Below are positions 10,788-22,995 of a stretch of DNA of 64,000 nt, piece after piece. Where the stretch lies: positions 69,596,315 to 69,660,314 of the forward strand of contig OZ024869.1 of the NCBI GenBank assembly GCA_964017185.1, given 5' to 3'. Under the pieces are notes generated by a model. It did no database searches and was not told where the DNA came from. It saw only the letters and a program-made list of their open reading frames with translations. The translations under genes were made by a program, and so were the position numbers. This stretch comes from Rugalucina vietnamica (taxonomy: Eukaryota > Mollusca > Bivalvia > Lucinida > Lucinidae). Numbering within the stretch: the stretch's first letter is position 1; each line of letters opens with the position of its first letter.

Positions 10788-11335
10788 GACCTTGACCTGA
10801 AGGTCACAGGTGGGTCGTGATGGTACAGCCTAAAACTTCAGACCAATATCTACCAACATGCATAGAATCACTTAAATTCATCTACATATTCAGGAGATAT
10901 GGATTTATAAGTACTTAAACCAAAACAAATAACACAAGGTTTCTAAGTACATGACCTTGACCTCGAAGACACCCAGGTGGGTCGTGATGGTACAGCATTT
11001 AACTTCTGATCAATATCTACCAACATGCAAAGTATAAACTTCATCCATCTTCACATTCAAGAGATACAGACTAATAAAAACTTTAAGCAAAAACTTGAAC
11101 ACAAAATTTATAAGTACGTGACCTTGACCTCAAGGTCTCCCAGGTGGGCCATGGTGGTACAGAATAAAGCTTCAGACGAATATCTACCAATATGCAATGT
11201 ATCAACTTGATCCATGAGAAGTTTAAGAGATATAGACTTATAAAAACTTTAACATTAGAGCTGCGCGAATGCCAACACGAGCGCCAACGCCAAAGTGACT
11301 GAAATAGCTCTTCCTGTACTTTAGTATACGCGAGT
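10788..11335 (+). repeat. Tandem repeat array, about 166-bp units (GACCTTGACC family)
   Basis: Units start GACCTTGACCTCAAGGTC...CAGGTGGGTCGTGATGG at 10788, 10953 and 11120. The array ends GCTCTTCCTGTACTTTAGTA then TACGCGAG, an end also seen at 53925-53955 (GCTCTTCCTGTGTTTTCGTA), so this is a defined repeat family, not a simple satellite. Confidence 0.8.
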
Positions 11336-11520
11336 AATAAATAGGGAATGTTTGATTGGTTTTCTAGTATGATTTTGTCAAAATGATCTTTTGTTTAAAG
11401 TGTTGTTTTATATCCAAGTCAGCAAATTTTGTCATGTTGGAGCATTGCCTCTACTTTATAAGACCTGTACACATGAATGGGTGCTAAGACATGCAAATTG
11501 AGCTTTACAATATAATGAGC

Positions 11521-11748
11521 CAATATATAATTAGGGTTTGTATGTGTAGATTATTTGACTATACCACTTCTCCATGACAGGCTCACATTTTCCAAGCGGT
11601 TAACTAGTTACCAGGTGGTCAGTCAGTTAAAAGCTAATATATAATTAGGGTTTGTACGTGTAGATTATTTGACTATACCACTTCTCCATGACAGGCTCAC
11701 ATTTTCCAAGCAGTTAACTAGTTACCAGGTGGTCAGTCAGTTAAAAGC
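11521..11748 (+). repeat. Tandem duplication of a 114-bp segment
   Basis: ATAATTAGGGTTTGTAYGTG recurs at 11527 and 11641, and the following about 110 bp are nearly identical (TATGTG/TACGTG and GCGGTT/GCAGTT are the differences seen). Recent local duplication. Confidence 0.85.
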
Positions 11749-12229
11749 TTTGCCTAAATGCACAAGCACCTAATCTCTTTCTCATACTTCAATGGATGGG
11801 GCCAAAGTAATTTTGGAGTTAAAATGCAAAGCAGCACAAATAATATAATTTATGTTTTATTCTACTGTAACATGCAAATGACTTGCATACTGAACAAGTG
11901 CTACATACGTTTTAACAGGTGAGTGGTCAGAAAAATGACTAATTCATTTTTGTAGAATGTGAATCCGAACTTGACAAATGTAACAAAAGAAACCGGTTTT
12001 CCTAGGATCCAACTTTATGTGAATTCATGAACTCATTTTTGGTGAATTCTGTTGAACAAGGCCTTTTTGTGACCGCCTACATTTAAAAATGCATGTAGCA
12101 CAGCTTCTTCTACTTTGACGGGAACGAATGAGGATGCAGGTTAATGCTAAAGAATACAGGTAGTCCAAGAGCTCACCTGTCAGTGAGAGTCAGGAAGTAC
12201 AGTCACTTTTCAAAACTAAAGTAGAAGGG
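11749..12229. other. No gene recognised
   Basis: AT-rich DNA after the 114-bp duplication. No frame, repeat or RNA motif that I can support. Confidence 0.6.
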
Positions 12230-13525
12230 TTTTTTGCATTATATGGGCATGGTGGCCATCTTGGTCATGCAACCTTGATTGTATATACACATTGATTGTC
12301 TCTTTCTATAAATGCTTCATATAAATTTGGCTTTGTAAATTGTTTGGCCAAGAAGTTTCAGAATAAACACATTTACATGTTCGTTTCATAAGTTTAATAT
12401 GAATGATCTGAACACTTTAGATTTCTATCAATTTATAAATAGATGATAACACATTAAAGATGAAAAGCGAAATAGTATAACTTCTGTGACACAAATATCA
12501 ACTTAAACATTGATTTCTCACACTACAGGGAAGTTTGAACACATTACAATGACAGAACATCCAGTAGACTACACCTTATGATAATATTTGGTCTACCCTA
12601 TTTACAGTCAAGGTTATCGAAGCTTGAAATCTTGCATCTTACAAGACTGCCTTACATTGTTTGGACTGCCTTTTCGCCATTTTGTGTGCAAGTACCTTTT
12701 CGAGCAGCTTCCTTGGGATCAAATATTTACATGCAACTGTTCGACCAGTGTTATAGTAAACACAGCCGATTTTATGTATCATTATGTATCAAAGGCTGAC
12801 TGATTGTATAATATGGTGTACCACGGCTAGTAGGGTGCAATATTTCAAGCTTCAATCTGCTTGAATATATACAGGGTATACCAAATTAGGTGTAGTGTAC
12901 TGGTTGATTTGTCAATTTAACAATATTATCTGTTAAAGATTCAACCTTTGTTGAAGTGTGTGAAACCAATGTTAATCCCAGAAGTTATGATATTTTGCTT
13001 GTAATTTTAGTGTATTACTATTTATAAATAAATTGAGCAAAATCAAAAATGTAATCAGCGCATATTTTTATCATGTATTTAACAAAATAACGAAATCCGT
13101 TCAAGTCCTCAAACACTACAGGTAAATCAAATTTGGCTGAGTTTCAAGAACGTGTAGTGCTATGCCATTACTTATGAAACAAATGGCATAGTGCTAAACT
13201 TGAAACGAACCTGTATATTGCCCCAGGGCGGGGGCAGATGAACCCCTGTGGTTTTATTCGTTGTTTTTTTTTTGTTGTTGTTGTTGTTGTTTGGGAATCA
13301 TTAATATTCAGACCTACTGCCCATTTCCTGCATTTTTTCCTTTAAATGACAGTTTAACAGTTTTCCTTATTCAAATAGGGGACCTAAGTTGTCCTTGACA
13401 TAAATTAGGCCAAGGTCAACTCAGAGTCATGATTTATATATACATTGAAGTACTTAGTCTTTAGTCATCAATGCTTCATGCCAAATTTTGTTGAAATCGG
13501 TCTACCCGCTCCAGTATTTAAATAA
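12230..13525 (+). repeat. Family G fragments around unrelated sequence
   Basis: 12235-12365 matches the ATATGGGCATGGTGGCCATC to TTGGCCAAG part. 13210-13525 matches the GCCCCAGGGCGGGGGCAGAT to TTGAAATCGGTCTAC part. The 850 bp between them shows no gene or recognised repeat apart from a (TTG)n run at 13272-13290. Confidence 0.55.
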
Positions 13526-14057
13526 CTTTTTCATGCTCAGATCAGCAGAGACTAAAATTTATCCTGCTCATAAAATGTTAAAATGCCAATTCTTGGCATT
13601 TTAACATTTATAAACAAGATTAATTACAAGTTTTGTTATTCTAAGCCTGGAATTTCAATTTATTTTGATTATTTCAGTATTTATAAGCACTTTAATAAAT
13701 TTCATATTCAGTTGAGCATGAAAAAAGTTTTACAACCTCAGAACCAGGGAGCCAAAATTCACTTTATGTTTGTGGTGCCATAATATCATTCCAGCAATAA
13801 TCCAGTGATGCAGATTCTGTCTGGAACTCAACCTGAAATGTAATTTCATACATGTTTATAAGAAAATGACAAAGAGCAAACACGACACATTGGCATTACA
13901 TACATTTTACCTCACAAACTAGAATACCTTTGTAGATAAAGGTACACTATCCGATTTTGTTCAATACAGCCCATCTTCTCTTTTTGAATGTTAACTGATT
14001 TTAAAGTATCTACAGTAACTTACCTTTATATTTGTCTTGATGAGAGAAAACCAGTCT

Positions 14058-14254
14058 TCAGGAATTCTGACACAAACCGACCTGTACAGTCACAGAAAAA
14101 TGCTATAAGCTTGAAATTTTGAATTTAAGAAGAACACGGATTGAAATATCTGTGCAATGAAAACAAAGGAGCTTATTAGCAGTGCAATGACTGCACAGCT
14201 GATCTGTGCCATTGTTTTTGAGATAAAAGTCTGGTTTTCCCTTGAGGAAGCTCA
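14058..14254 (-). mobile_element. FB2 foldback MITE, diverged
   Basis: ACACAAACCGACCTGTACAG ... AATGACTGCACAGCTGATCT ... GAGGAAGCTCA: an old inverted copy. Confidence 0.65.
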
Positions 14255-15587
14255 TTTTATCCAACAGTTTTAAACATATCGTCACAAAACGAATGCATAA
14301 TGACACAATTTGAATTGTTTGCATTTGTTTAACTTATAGAAATGAATTTTCTAGCCAGTAGAAGCAGTATATATTCAACTGAGTATGTAATTACCCTTCA
14401 TATGGCCCCATATCTGTAGATTTTGATGACCCCATAATCACTTCTAGATCATAAGACAATTACTTGATGTGGGGATATCTACCTGGACTATTCTTCCGGT
14501 ATTGTCAAGACAGCCACTTAACTTATAAAGAAAAGGTGTCTTTAAAAACCTACCTAACAACCAAATAATCACTAGCGCACTGTCCTCTAAATCTGCAGTT
14601 CGTAAGTAAAGCTGAATGTAGTCATGTTTACTGTAAATAAATAACATACAAGTTACAAACATTATAAACATTTCAAACATTTAGACTTTCAAGTATCTCA
14701 ATATACAAGCAAATTTTATATATGTAAAAATAAATCCATGTAAGTTGGAAAATAGAATGATGGATTCAATTTCAAAATTCTACAAAGCAGCCGTTCCAAT
14801 AACTGTCTACTCATAAATTGCTGATGTATACAGTACTTATATTTGAACATTTCTATAATTATACATACCATGTATATGATTCATTTAGACTATACTGTTG
14901 TGCTATGATGGTTATTTAAGGGGAGTGTTCACAGCTGCTGTGTCCTGTAAAGAAAACAACGGGAAGTTGCAACGAAGGGCATGTAATGTGATTATGAAAC
15001 AAAGTATTAAAAGTACTACACTACAACCTCTTTATAACACTATTGTTGGGGTCCAATACAATTTCCGTGTTAACTATCCAATCCATGTTAATTGAGAGTA
15101 AAATGTATAGACATATAGCAAAAATATTCTAAACTCGCTATTTGGGGTCCAACATGGATCAGTGTTATATCCAAAACCATGTTGTAATGAAGTGTGTTAT
15201 AAAGAGGTCCAGGTGTATAGCTGAAATTACTGTAAGTTGTATCTAAACTTCACAAGGTGAGCAATGGTATCAGTGACAAAATGCAGTTTAATTGGATCAG
15301 ACTAAACATGCTAAATGACAAATACTTTGTAATGCTTCAAATTTCATAGTCAGTACTGTCAATAGCCAAACAAGAAATGGAATAAAGAAAAAAAAAAAAG
15401 CATTATAAGACTTGAGTATATAAACACTCATTTACCCAGTAAATAAAATATACTACAGTGTTAGTCCATTTTCTATAAATTATAATTAGGAGTCTGAATC
15501 GCACAGTGTCGTCTAGATAGGCCATCAATGCAAAACGTGCACATTTCTTTGCCCATTTCTATACATATTAGTTATTACAAAATAAAA
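14255..15587. other. No gene recognised
   Basis: AT-rich; only short frames (up to 78 codons) without coding character. AACCTCTTTATAACAC (15022) and GTGTTATAAAGAGGTC (15197) form a loose inverted pair about 175 bp apart, hinting at an old repeat. Confidence 0.55.
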
Positions 15588-16968
15588 CCAGAGGACCAAT
15601 GGTCCTGTATTTACTCACCTGAGATCTGGGATATATACCAATAAATTTGTTTGACTATTGACTATTATGGTCATATACATCTATATAGCCCCAGGGCAGG
15701 GACAGATGAACCCATGGGGTCAATTTTATTTTCAGAATCATAAAAATTCTGTCCAATTGCCCATTTCTTTTAAAGTTTTTCCCTTGAAATGACAATTTAA
15801 CAATTTTCCACATTCAAGTTTCGACTGCATTGGCAACCTTTATTGACCTTGCCATAAAATAGGTCAAGGTCATCACATTGATTCCCCCTTCCTATAGATG
15901 CTTCATATAATATTTGGCTTTGATTTGCAAAGCAATTTCAGAGGGCAAGATTTTTGAATATTATGGTAAAATACATGTAAATTGCCCCAGAGTGGGGGCA
16001 GATGACACCCTGGGGTCATTTTTTTAAGAATCATTGATGTTCAGTCCAGGACTCCTACAGTCAATTTCCTGCAAGATTTTCTCTTCAATTTACATTTTAA
16101 CAGTTTTCCCCATTTAATACATCTATATAGGGGAACTATGTTGACCTTGTCATAAAATAGGTCAAGGTCATTACAGGGTCATGATTTATTAATACATTGT
16201 AGTACTCGAGTCACCGATCTTTCAAGCTAAGTTCCATTGAAATTGATTCATGAGTTCCAGAGAAGAAGATTTTTGAAGGGTTCAAGGGTCTTTACCATAT
16301 ATGGGCATTGTGGCCATCTTGGTTATATGTGACCTGGATTATTTAAATATACATTGGTTCCCTCTTCCTATAGATGCTTCATATAAAATTTTGCTTTGAT
16401 TGGTCAAGCGGTTTCAGAGAAGATTTTTGAATACTATGGTAATATACAGGTATATTGCCCCCGGATGGGGGCAGATGAGTCTCTGGGGTCATTTTTTTCA
16501 GAATCATTGATAGTCAGTCCTACAGCCCCATTTCCCCGCAAGGTTTTCTCTTTAAAAGACATTTAACAGTTTTCCCCATTCAAATGTACTGGCAACCCAT
16601 GTTGACCTTGCCATAAAATAGGTCAAAGTCATCACAGGGTCATGATTTATATGAAACATTGTAGTACTTGTCATCAATGCTTCATGCCAAGTTTCATTGA
16701 AATTAGTCCACCCGTTCCTGAGAAGAAGATTTTGAAGTTTTTCACTGTATATGGGCATGGTGGCCATCTTGGTCATGTGACCTGGATTATCAATATATAA
16801 ATTGGTTCCCCCTTCCTGTAGATGCTTCATATAAAATTTAGCTTTGATTGGCCAAGTGGTTTCAGAGAACAAGATCTTTGAAAATGGTGGCAGACAGACG
16901 GACAACCGGTGCCTACCCATCCTATATGCGCACCTATTAGCCTTTGGCTCAGCTGAGCTAATAAAGAA
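15588..16968 (+). repeat. Family G repeat, second full copy inside the giant insertion
   Basis: Head ACCAGAGGACCAATGGTCCT...CTCACCTGAGATC and tail GACAGACGGACAACCGG...TTTGGCTCAGCTGAGCTAAT, with GACCTTGCCATAAAATAGGT at 15846, near 16145 and at 16605. Same orientation as the outer copy. Confidence 0.75.
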
Positions 16969-17659
16969 AAAGAAGTATAAAATACTAAATACCAGTAGAT
17001 ACTATTTGGCACCGACATCTTGATCTGAGACTGTATTTTGTCCACCCCTCATGTAACTTGTAAAATCACTTCTCATGTAACTTGTAAAATCATACAATAT
17101 GTGGGTAGGGGCTGGAGCAGCAGGTCAAATACTTCTGGAATTATAAATTGAATAACTACAATGTCAATATGTCACATATGTACAAACATACATTCTTCAC
17201 TCCTGTTTAAAAGTGAATACATTGCTAATCAGGATGTTTTTACATACTGTATTTTGTAGTTCTAATTAGCACACAGTGACATGCTTAAGTACAAACCCTG
17301 CTTGTTTCCTAAAAGCAAATTACATGTAGTACATTGTATTTGACACATATTTCGCACATAAATATTGCATTAGCAGCATTCAATCCTAAACTTAAATGTT
17401 AAAACCCTATATTCTTTACAATTGAACACCGAGCCCCCCCAGGGGGCTTTGCTCCCTGCTCCCTGAAAGAAAAATGACCTTTCTCCCCAGCTCTCTAAAA
17501 TGTTTTTCCTCAGCCCCCTGCTCCCTAAAACCCCAAAAAGTCCCTGAAAACAAGAATTGGCAATATGCAAGGCTTATTAGATACCCCCCTCAAAGTAAAA
17601 GTCAGTAAAAAAAAAAACTGATTTTCAGCTGTTACTTATGCAAACAAAGTATCAAAAAT

Positions 17660-19160
17660 GTGCCTATGCAAACTGTACGAGGAGTTAAGGGCAATAGCTC
17701 TAAAAGAACTGGACCCTTTACAAGCATCCCCATGTTGAAAACATGCACAAAAATTGTCTAAGTTCACAAAGCTGCAATTTCGTCAAAAATTATTTTTTCA
17801 CAATAAAACTTCTTCATGCGAATGTCTAACATGTCTTTATTGTGAAGGTAACAGTGATGTAGATAATTATTTTTCGCAATGCGTACTGTACGCATCAGAA
17901 TAAATGTACAGTGCGTACCGCCAATATTACTGTGTACGCGTTTTCTGAAGGTTCATATTCTAACCTCTCATTCAGAATCAAACTTACAGATATGCACACG
18001 TATGGATAAGACCATTTATTCAAGTATGAAAAATACATGTTATTCTGTCATTAAGGCTTGTTAAACCATACTTTTGTATCCAGTATAGATAATAAGAGAG
18101 CAAAAGTGAGGAAAAACATAACTGGCATGGCTGTAGAACATAGAATACATCAAGTTTTGAATTAAAACAATATGACCAGAAATCGATGCAAAATGCCTTT
18201 TCAATAAACCAAAGTGACACACTACTAATAAATTCATGAATAAACCTTTGGTTAACAGACACTGAACGGAATACACGTTTATGGTATAACTACTGAAGAT
18301 ACATAATATATTGTATGGTATGTAATATGAAACGATCAGAAGCTGCATTCATAATGTAACTACTTTTTGATTGTTGTCAGAGCAGCCTCACAATACTAGT
18401 TGACAAATTGTCATTTTGTGACAATTTTAAAGGTATTTTTATCTGTGTACGCATTAAATCGTAAACTGTTTGTGTATTGCTGATTTTTACTGTGTACATG
18501 GTACGCACAGGTCTGATATTTCTATGCGTACTGGGTGAAAAATCGTGCGTACATACGCAGTACGCATCGTTATCTATTTCGCTGAGGTAAAGTATCAGAT
18601 CACTACATCAAAAGCTGTGGTAGGAGTTGATTGGCCTGTATAGGCACACCTTAGAATAAATGTTGAAAACTTGCACAAAAAATTGTCTAAATTCAAACAG
18701 CTGAAATTTTGTCAAAAATATTTTTTTCAAAATAATGTTTCTTCATGCACATGCCCAGTGAGTCTGTATTGTGAATGCAAAGTATCAAATAGCTCCAGCA
18801 AAAACTGTGGTAGGAGTTGATCGGCCCATATAAGCCCTACCATAGCAAATGCTCAAAAAATTGTCTATGTTGTCTACGTTCAAACAGCTGCAATTTTGTC
18901 TAAATATTTTATTCAAAATAATATTTCTTCATGCACATGTCCAATGTGTCTGTATTGTGAAGTCAAATTATCAAATGGCTCCGGCAGAAACTGTGGTAGG
19001 AGTTGATTGGCCCATATCTACACTACCATGGAACCCATGTTGAAAACTTGCACAAAAAGTGTCTAAGTTCACAAAGCTCCAAAATAATATTTCTTCATGC
19101 ACATGTCCAATGTGTCTATATTGTGAAGCCAAAGTGTCAAATGGCTGACAAACAATTTTT
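17660..19160 (+). repeat. About 186-190-bp tandem repeat, interrupted
   Basis: CTGTGGTAGGAGTTGATTGG recurs at 18615, 18805 and 18991, with ACTTGCACAAAAA...TTCTTCATGCACATG in each unit and a diverged first unit near 17690-17850. A TIR element (17852-18584) splits it. Confidence 0.75.
17852..18584. mobile_element. TIR element inserted in a 190-bp tandem repeat
   Basis: The ends CAGTGATGTAGATAA and TTATCTATTTCGCTG are imperfect inverted repeats and continue with shared GCGTACTG-type blocks. AGGTAA occurs immediately on both sides (17846-17851, 18585-18590), and removing the element rejoins the host tandem repeat (TTGTGAAGGTAAAGTATCA). No transposase frame. Confidence 0.65.
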
Positions 19161-19947
19161 AAATTCAGGCCTGATAAACAGTGTGTACAAGAGAGAAAAA
19201 AATGTTAGTAAGGATTAAAGATGCTGGTACATCCATGCAATTAGCACAGCTTCAGTGTGTGTGTGGGGGGGGGGGAGGGGGTTGCTGCAGGCTTTACACA
19301 TTGCCTTTTGGTCTGGGGGCATGCTCCCCAGGGAAAGTTTGAAACTTTGATGTTTTGGTGGTCTGTTTGTTTTCTTTTGTTTATAAATTTGTACAGCTGA
19401 AAGAACTGGTTTATCAGAAATATATATTTCAGATCATATCCTGCTATTAAGTTTATAAACTAATGAGAATAGTAAAAATAGAAGGCACAGAGATTGTACA
19501 GTCAAATTTAAAATCCCAACCCAGACACCAGGCGGAAATGAAAGGACAGCACAAATCAACACTAAGCTGTTATAACACACATGAGAAAAACCTGCATACA
19601 CATTTTTCAAGTTAAGGGCACTGTGTGCTAATTAGAACGAATACAGTATACCATAATTGTTCTCACTAGTGCACATGCTCAAATAAGTGCACACCCCGGT
19701 CGTTTAAAAAATGTGCATAAGTGCACACTATTTGACTGCCTTATTGGTATTTTGTATAGATTTTACATATAACGGGTAGTGCCATATTATTAACTGCATT
19801 TAAACCTAGCCTTAAATGATGGAACACTATTTTAAGTTATTTTTAAAAGTTTAGTACACTGTGCGCTAATTAGAACAAATATGGTAAATAGTTTTGCAAT
19901 ATCAAGCATCTGGACTAAAGCTAAATACATGTTCTAGGTGTGGCAGG

Positions 19948-20947
19948 TAGTGTTGTAACAATGATCAAATATTGATAATCATTGGTTTGCTGTCGACCGA
20001 CTGATGATCGAGAATGCTTTCATAATAGATCATCAATTTAAATTCTATGGGTCATGTTAAGCCTAATAAGCTGACATTGTTTGTCTTTTATCAAAGATTT
20101 TAGTCAGAAAATGACAACTAGCCTGCTTCTGAGTTCATTTCCAAATACATGTACATGTAAAACGGGAACGACTTTGTACTGTTTGTAATTCTGGTGACTG
20201 TTTGTAATTCTGGTGAAGTAGAGGACGAAGAACACTTTCTACTCAACTGCAATGCATATACATCTATAAGGCATGTGTTTTTGACAAAGCTTGTTAATAT
20301 GAATATAAATCAGTGTCTAGACCTTAAAATCATTCTTGATAACAACAATTATTATATCTTGAAACAGTCTGCAAACTTTATAGACAATTGTTTTAAACAA
20401 AGAGAAAATGTCATTTCTTAATTCAATATTTGCTTAAAAATAGTCATATGGCTTGAGTATTTAAAATAGATAAATTCTATTGAATTCGTAGACTCTAATA
20501 TCCTGACTACTTTGACTACCATTTGTATATAAAATTATTTGATTTTTAAACATGTTTGTTCTATTGTGTATTATGTTTGCTCCAGCCATAACCATTGAAA
20601 TGTAAATGTGTTTGTGCTGAATAAATCATTTGTCATTTGTAAGTTTGATACATGTATCAAGTAGTCATTGCAATAAGTTAATGACATTGTAATCTTCCCT
20701 TGCACCTGTCCTATAATAAGCATTTCATGACAAGATTACAAAAGCTAAATGTGGCAAAACTTTGTATTTTCAGAGATATAAGTATTTATGCAACTAAACC
20801 AAACAAGCTTACAAATTCCTTATTAAAGTCTTGGTATCAAGAGCACTATAACCTTTCCAATTTCAATTATAATTGATGATTGACCGAAAAGTCATATCTG
20901 ATTTTTTCGATGATCGATTATGAAAATTCCATAATCGAACAACACTA
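19948..20947. mobile_element. hAT-like TIR element with 8-bp target duplication
   Basis: Ends TAGTGTTGT...ACAACACTA with further imperfect TGATCGA/TCGATCA inverted segments. The flanks GTGGCAGG (19940-19947) and GTGTCAGG (20948-20955) match at 7 of 8 positions, the target-duplication length of hAT elements. The interior carries a LINE 3' fragment and no transposase frame. Confidence 0.7.
20150..20645 (+). mobile_element. LINE 3' fragment nested in a hAT-like element
   Basis: Encodes VEDEEHFLLNCNAYTSIRHVF, the Cys-rich C-terminal end of CR1/L2-type LINE polymerases, followed by an AT-rich 3' UTR ending GTGCTGAATAAATCATTTGT. A 19-bp tandem duplication (CTGTTTGTAATTCTGGTGA) lies at its truncated 5' side. 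It sits inside the TIR-bounded element 19948-20947. Confidence 0.65.
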
Positions 20948-21233
20948 GTGTCAGGCAACATGTCCAGCGATCAGAGAAAACTGAACTCTGACAACATTGG
21001 ACGCAGCCTCAAGGAGAATCAAGGTTCTCCAAAAAGCAATTACACTCCAAACAAGGCATTTTTTCTTACATACAAGAATCAAGATAAAATGCACGAAACA
21101 GAATATTTCCTTTGTGTTCTTAAGTTTGAGTTCTGCAAGCACTTGGTTATCAGGTTATCACATAAAATGTAGACTGAAAACAAACATGAAAGGACAAAAA
21201 AAAACAAACTTCAAGATCTCAGTGACAAACTTT

Positions 21234-22334
21234 TGTAGGCCTCCTAGTAGCCCACTTGAAAAATATATGTTTTTATATCTATAGGTTCCTTTTACCCAAA
21301 ATAAAGGTTCTTTTACAGGTTTGTCACCAAAAATATAGGTTATCAAAGGTGTTTTTTTTGTTGTTTTTGTTTTTTCTCACTTCCATCACAATTTTAGCAA
21401 CTTTCTTCCAAATTCTGGAGCTTCCTTAACCACACCGTGTTAGCGGCAATCATGAACAACCAATCTGATAAATAAAAAGAGATCTACACTGCCCTAAAAT
21501 GGCATTTCGGATTGCCAAAATGACGATGTAGAACATAAACTGAACTTTCTCGATTGCCAACACATGCTTTTTGGCAATCTAAAACGCTTTCTTGGCAGTC
21601 GGGAACGCAGTTTTGTATAAAATCACACATTCTAAATTGCTACTTATAAAGTGTATTATCATGAATGGATAATTGCAATCAAATTGAAACAAATGAACCT
21701 GTCGGCAGCATAGACTGGAAAACTCAAAGAAAAACGTGCACAAACAGCTGTTCAATGTATTGATCGAGTCGGAATGACATCATCGGTCATTTGTACGAGG
21801 TGAATGACTCAGTGTTTATCACTATGGCCTTACTGAATTAAAAGCAGAAGATATGAAAACAAAATTATTTTTTTCTTAAAAGCTTTGAAAATATCTTTAG
21901 ATCATTATCATTTCTTCAACTCAAGGTATGAACAGTCAACCCGGTAATATTTCTGGCCAATTATGATTTTATGAGCATCTAAAAATGATTAAAGTATAGC
22001 GATAATGAACGAGTTATACCCTTGACCGAAAGAGCAAAGAGGCAGGAAAGGAGCAGTTCTGGTAACCAATACTGACTTTTTCTCACGAAAGAGTAGCTTG
22101 TCGACCGGATCAATGCATCTTCAAAACATTTACAAGCACTGGTCAGAAAACAAATACTGGTCTTAAAATGATTCATATTTGCTTTTTCTGCAAAGTATAT
22201 AGGTTTTTGTAGAAAAATATAGGTAAATTTATAGATTTGGGGGCAAAATGAAGGTTTTATAGGATTTTACTAATTTTACACAAAATTATAGTTTTTTACA
22301 GGTTTTAATAATAGGTTTCGCTGGGAGGCCTGAG
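21234..22334. mobile_element. Possible decayed TIR element
   Basis: GTAGGCCTCCTAGTAG at 21236 and CGCTGGGAGGCCTGAG near 22320 are weak inverted ends, and both ends carry 'ATATAGGTTT/ACAGGTTT' runs. Between them I see nothing recognisable and no long frame. Confidence 0.3.
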
Positions 22335-22699
22335 TTTGATAATGGTAACATTGTTGTCAAAGAAATGGGTGTGACGTACTAGTCGCATCATATCTCAATA
22401 TTGGTGCGACTTGCATTGGTGTGACTTGCAAGTCGCACATTAAGCTAGCTACGCCCATGAGTATTAGAAGCCGAGCCCGAGCTTCTGTGCTTGTATGCCG
22501 AGCGAGTTTTGACTAAAGCTTGATTTCTTCCAAGAAAATAATTTATGTATACCGGTATATAAGATAATATTTTATAGCATTTGACATGTTTGAAGTGATT
22601 TTGAATAATTATTGATTTATTGAAATGTTTATTTTCCTCAGTTATGCTTATTTGTTTAAATTGGAAATATATCAGCTTTTCTAACAGTCAAATTGAAAA

Positions 22700-22995
22700 A
22701 AATATGGATGACATGCTTATTGCTATTTGCTAAATGCTAATTGCTAAATGTGTATTGTAATATGATAAATTGTAACTAAGAATTTTGAAATGGGCCTATG
22801 AAGGATATTGATAATATTCATAATTTTACAGTATGTTGGATTAATTAACATTATAAAAACATAGTATGTACTGTACAAGCATGGACAGTTTTATTTTTAA
22901 TTTGCAATCAGCATTTAGCAATTAGCATTTTAGCATCTGGCAAAAAGCATTTAGCAAATAGCAATTTGCAAATGGCATTAAGCAAATAGCATTTA
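22700..22995. repeat. Inverted clusters of a TTTGCTAAATGC / GCATTTAGCAAA motif
   Basis: The left cluster reads TTGCTATTTGCTAAATGCTA then ATTGCTAAATG (22720-22750). The right cluster (22905-22990) repeats GCATTTAGCAATTAGCATTT, GCATTTAGCAAATAGC and AAGCAAATAGCATTT on the other strand. Confidence 0.7.

Noticed and set aside
10589-10789. 66-codon frame before the GACCTTGACC array
   Set aside because: No start context or similarity; overlaps repeat sequence.
16552-16920. 122-codon minus-strand frame
   Set aside because: It runs through family G repeat sequence, and equivalent frames are broken in the other copies.
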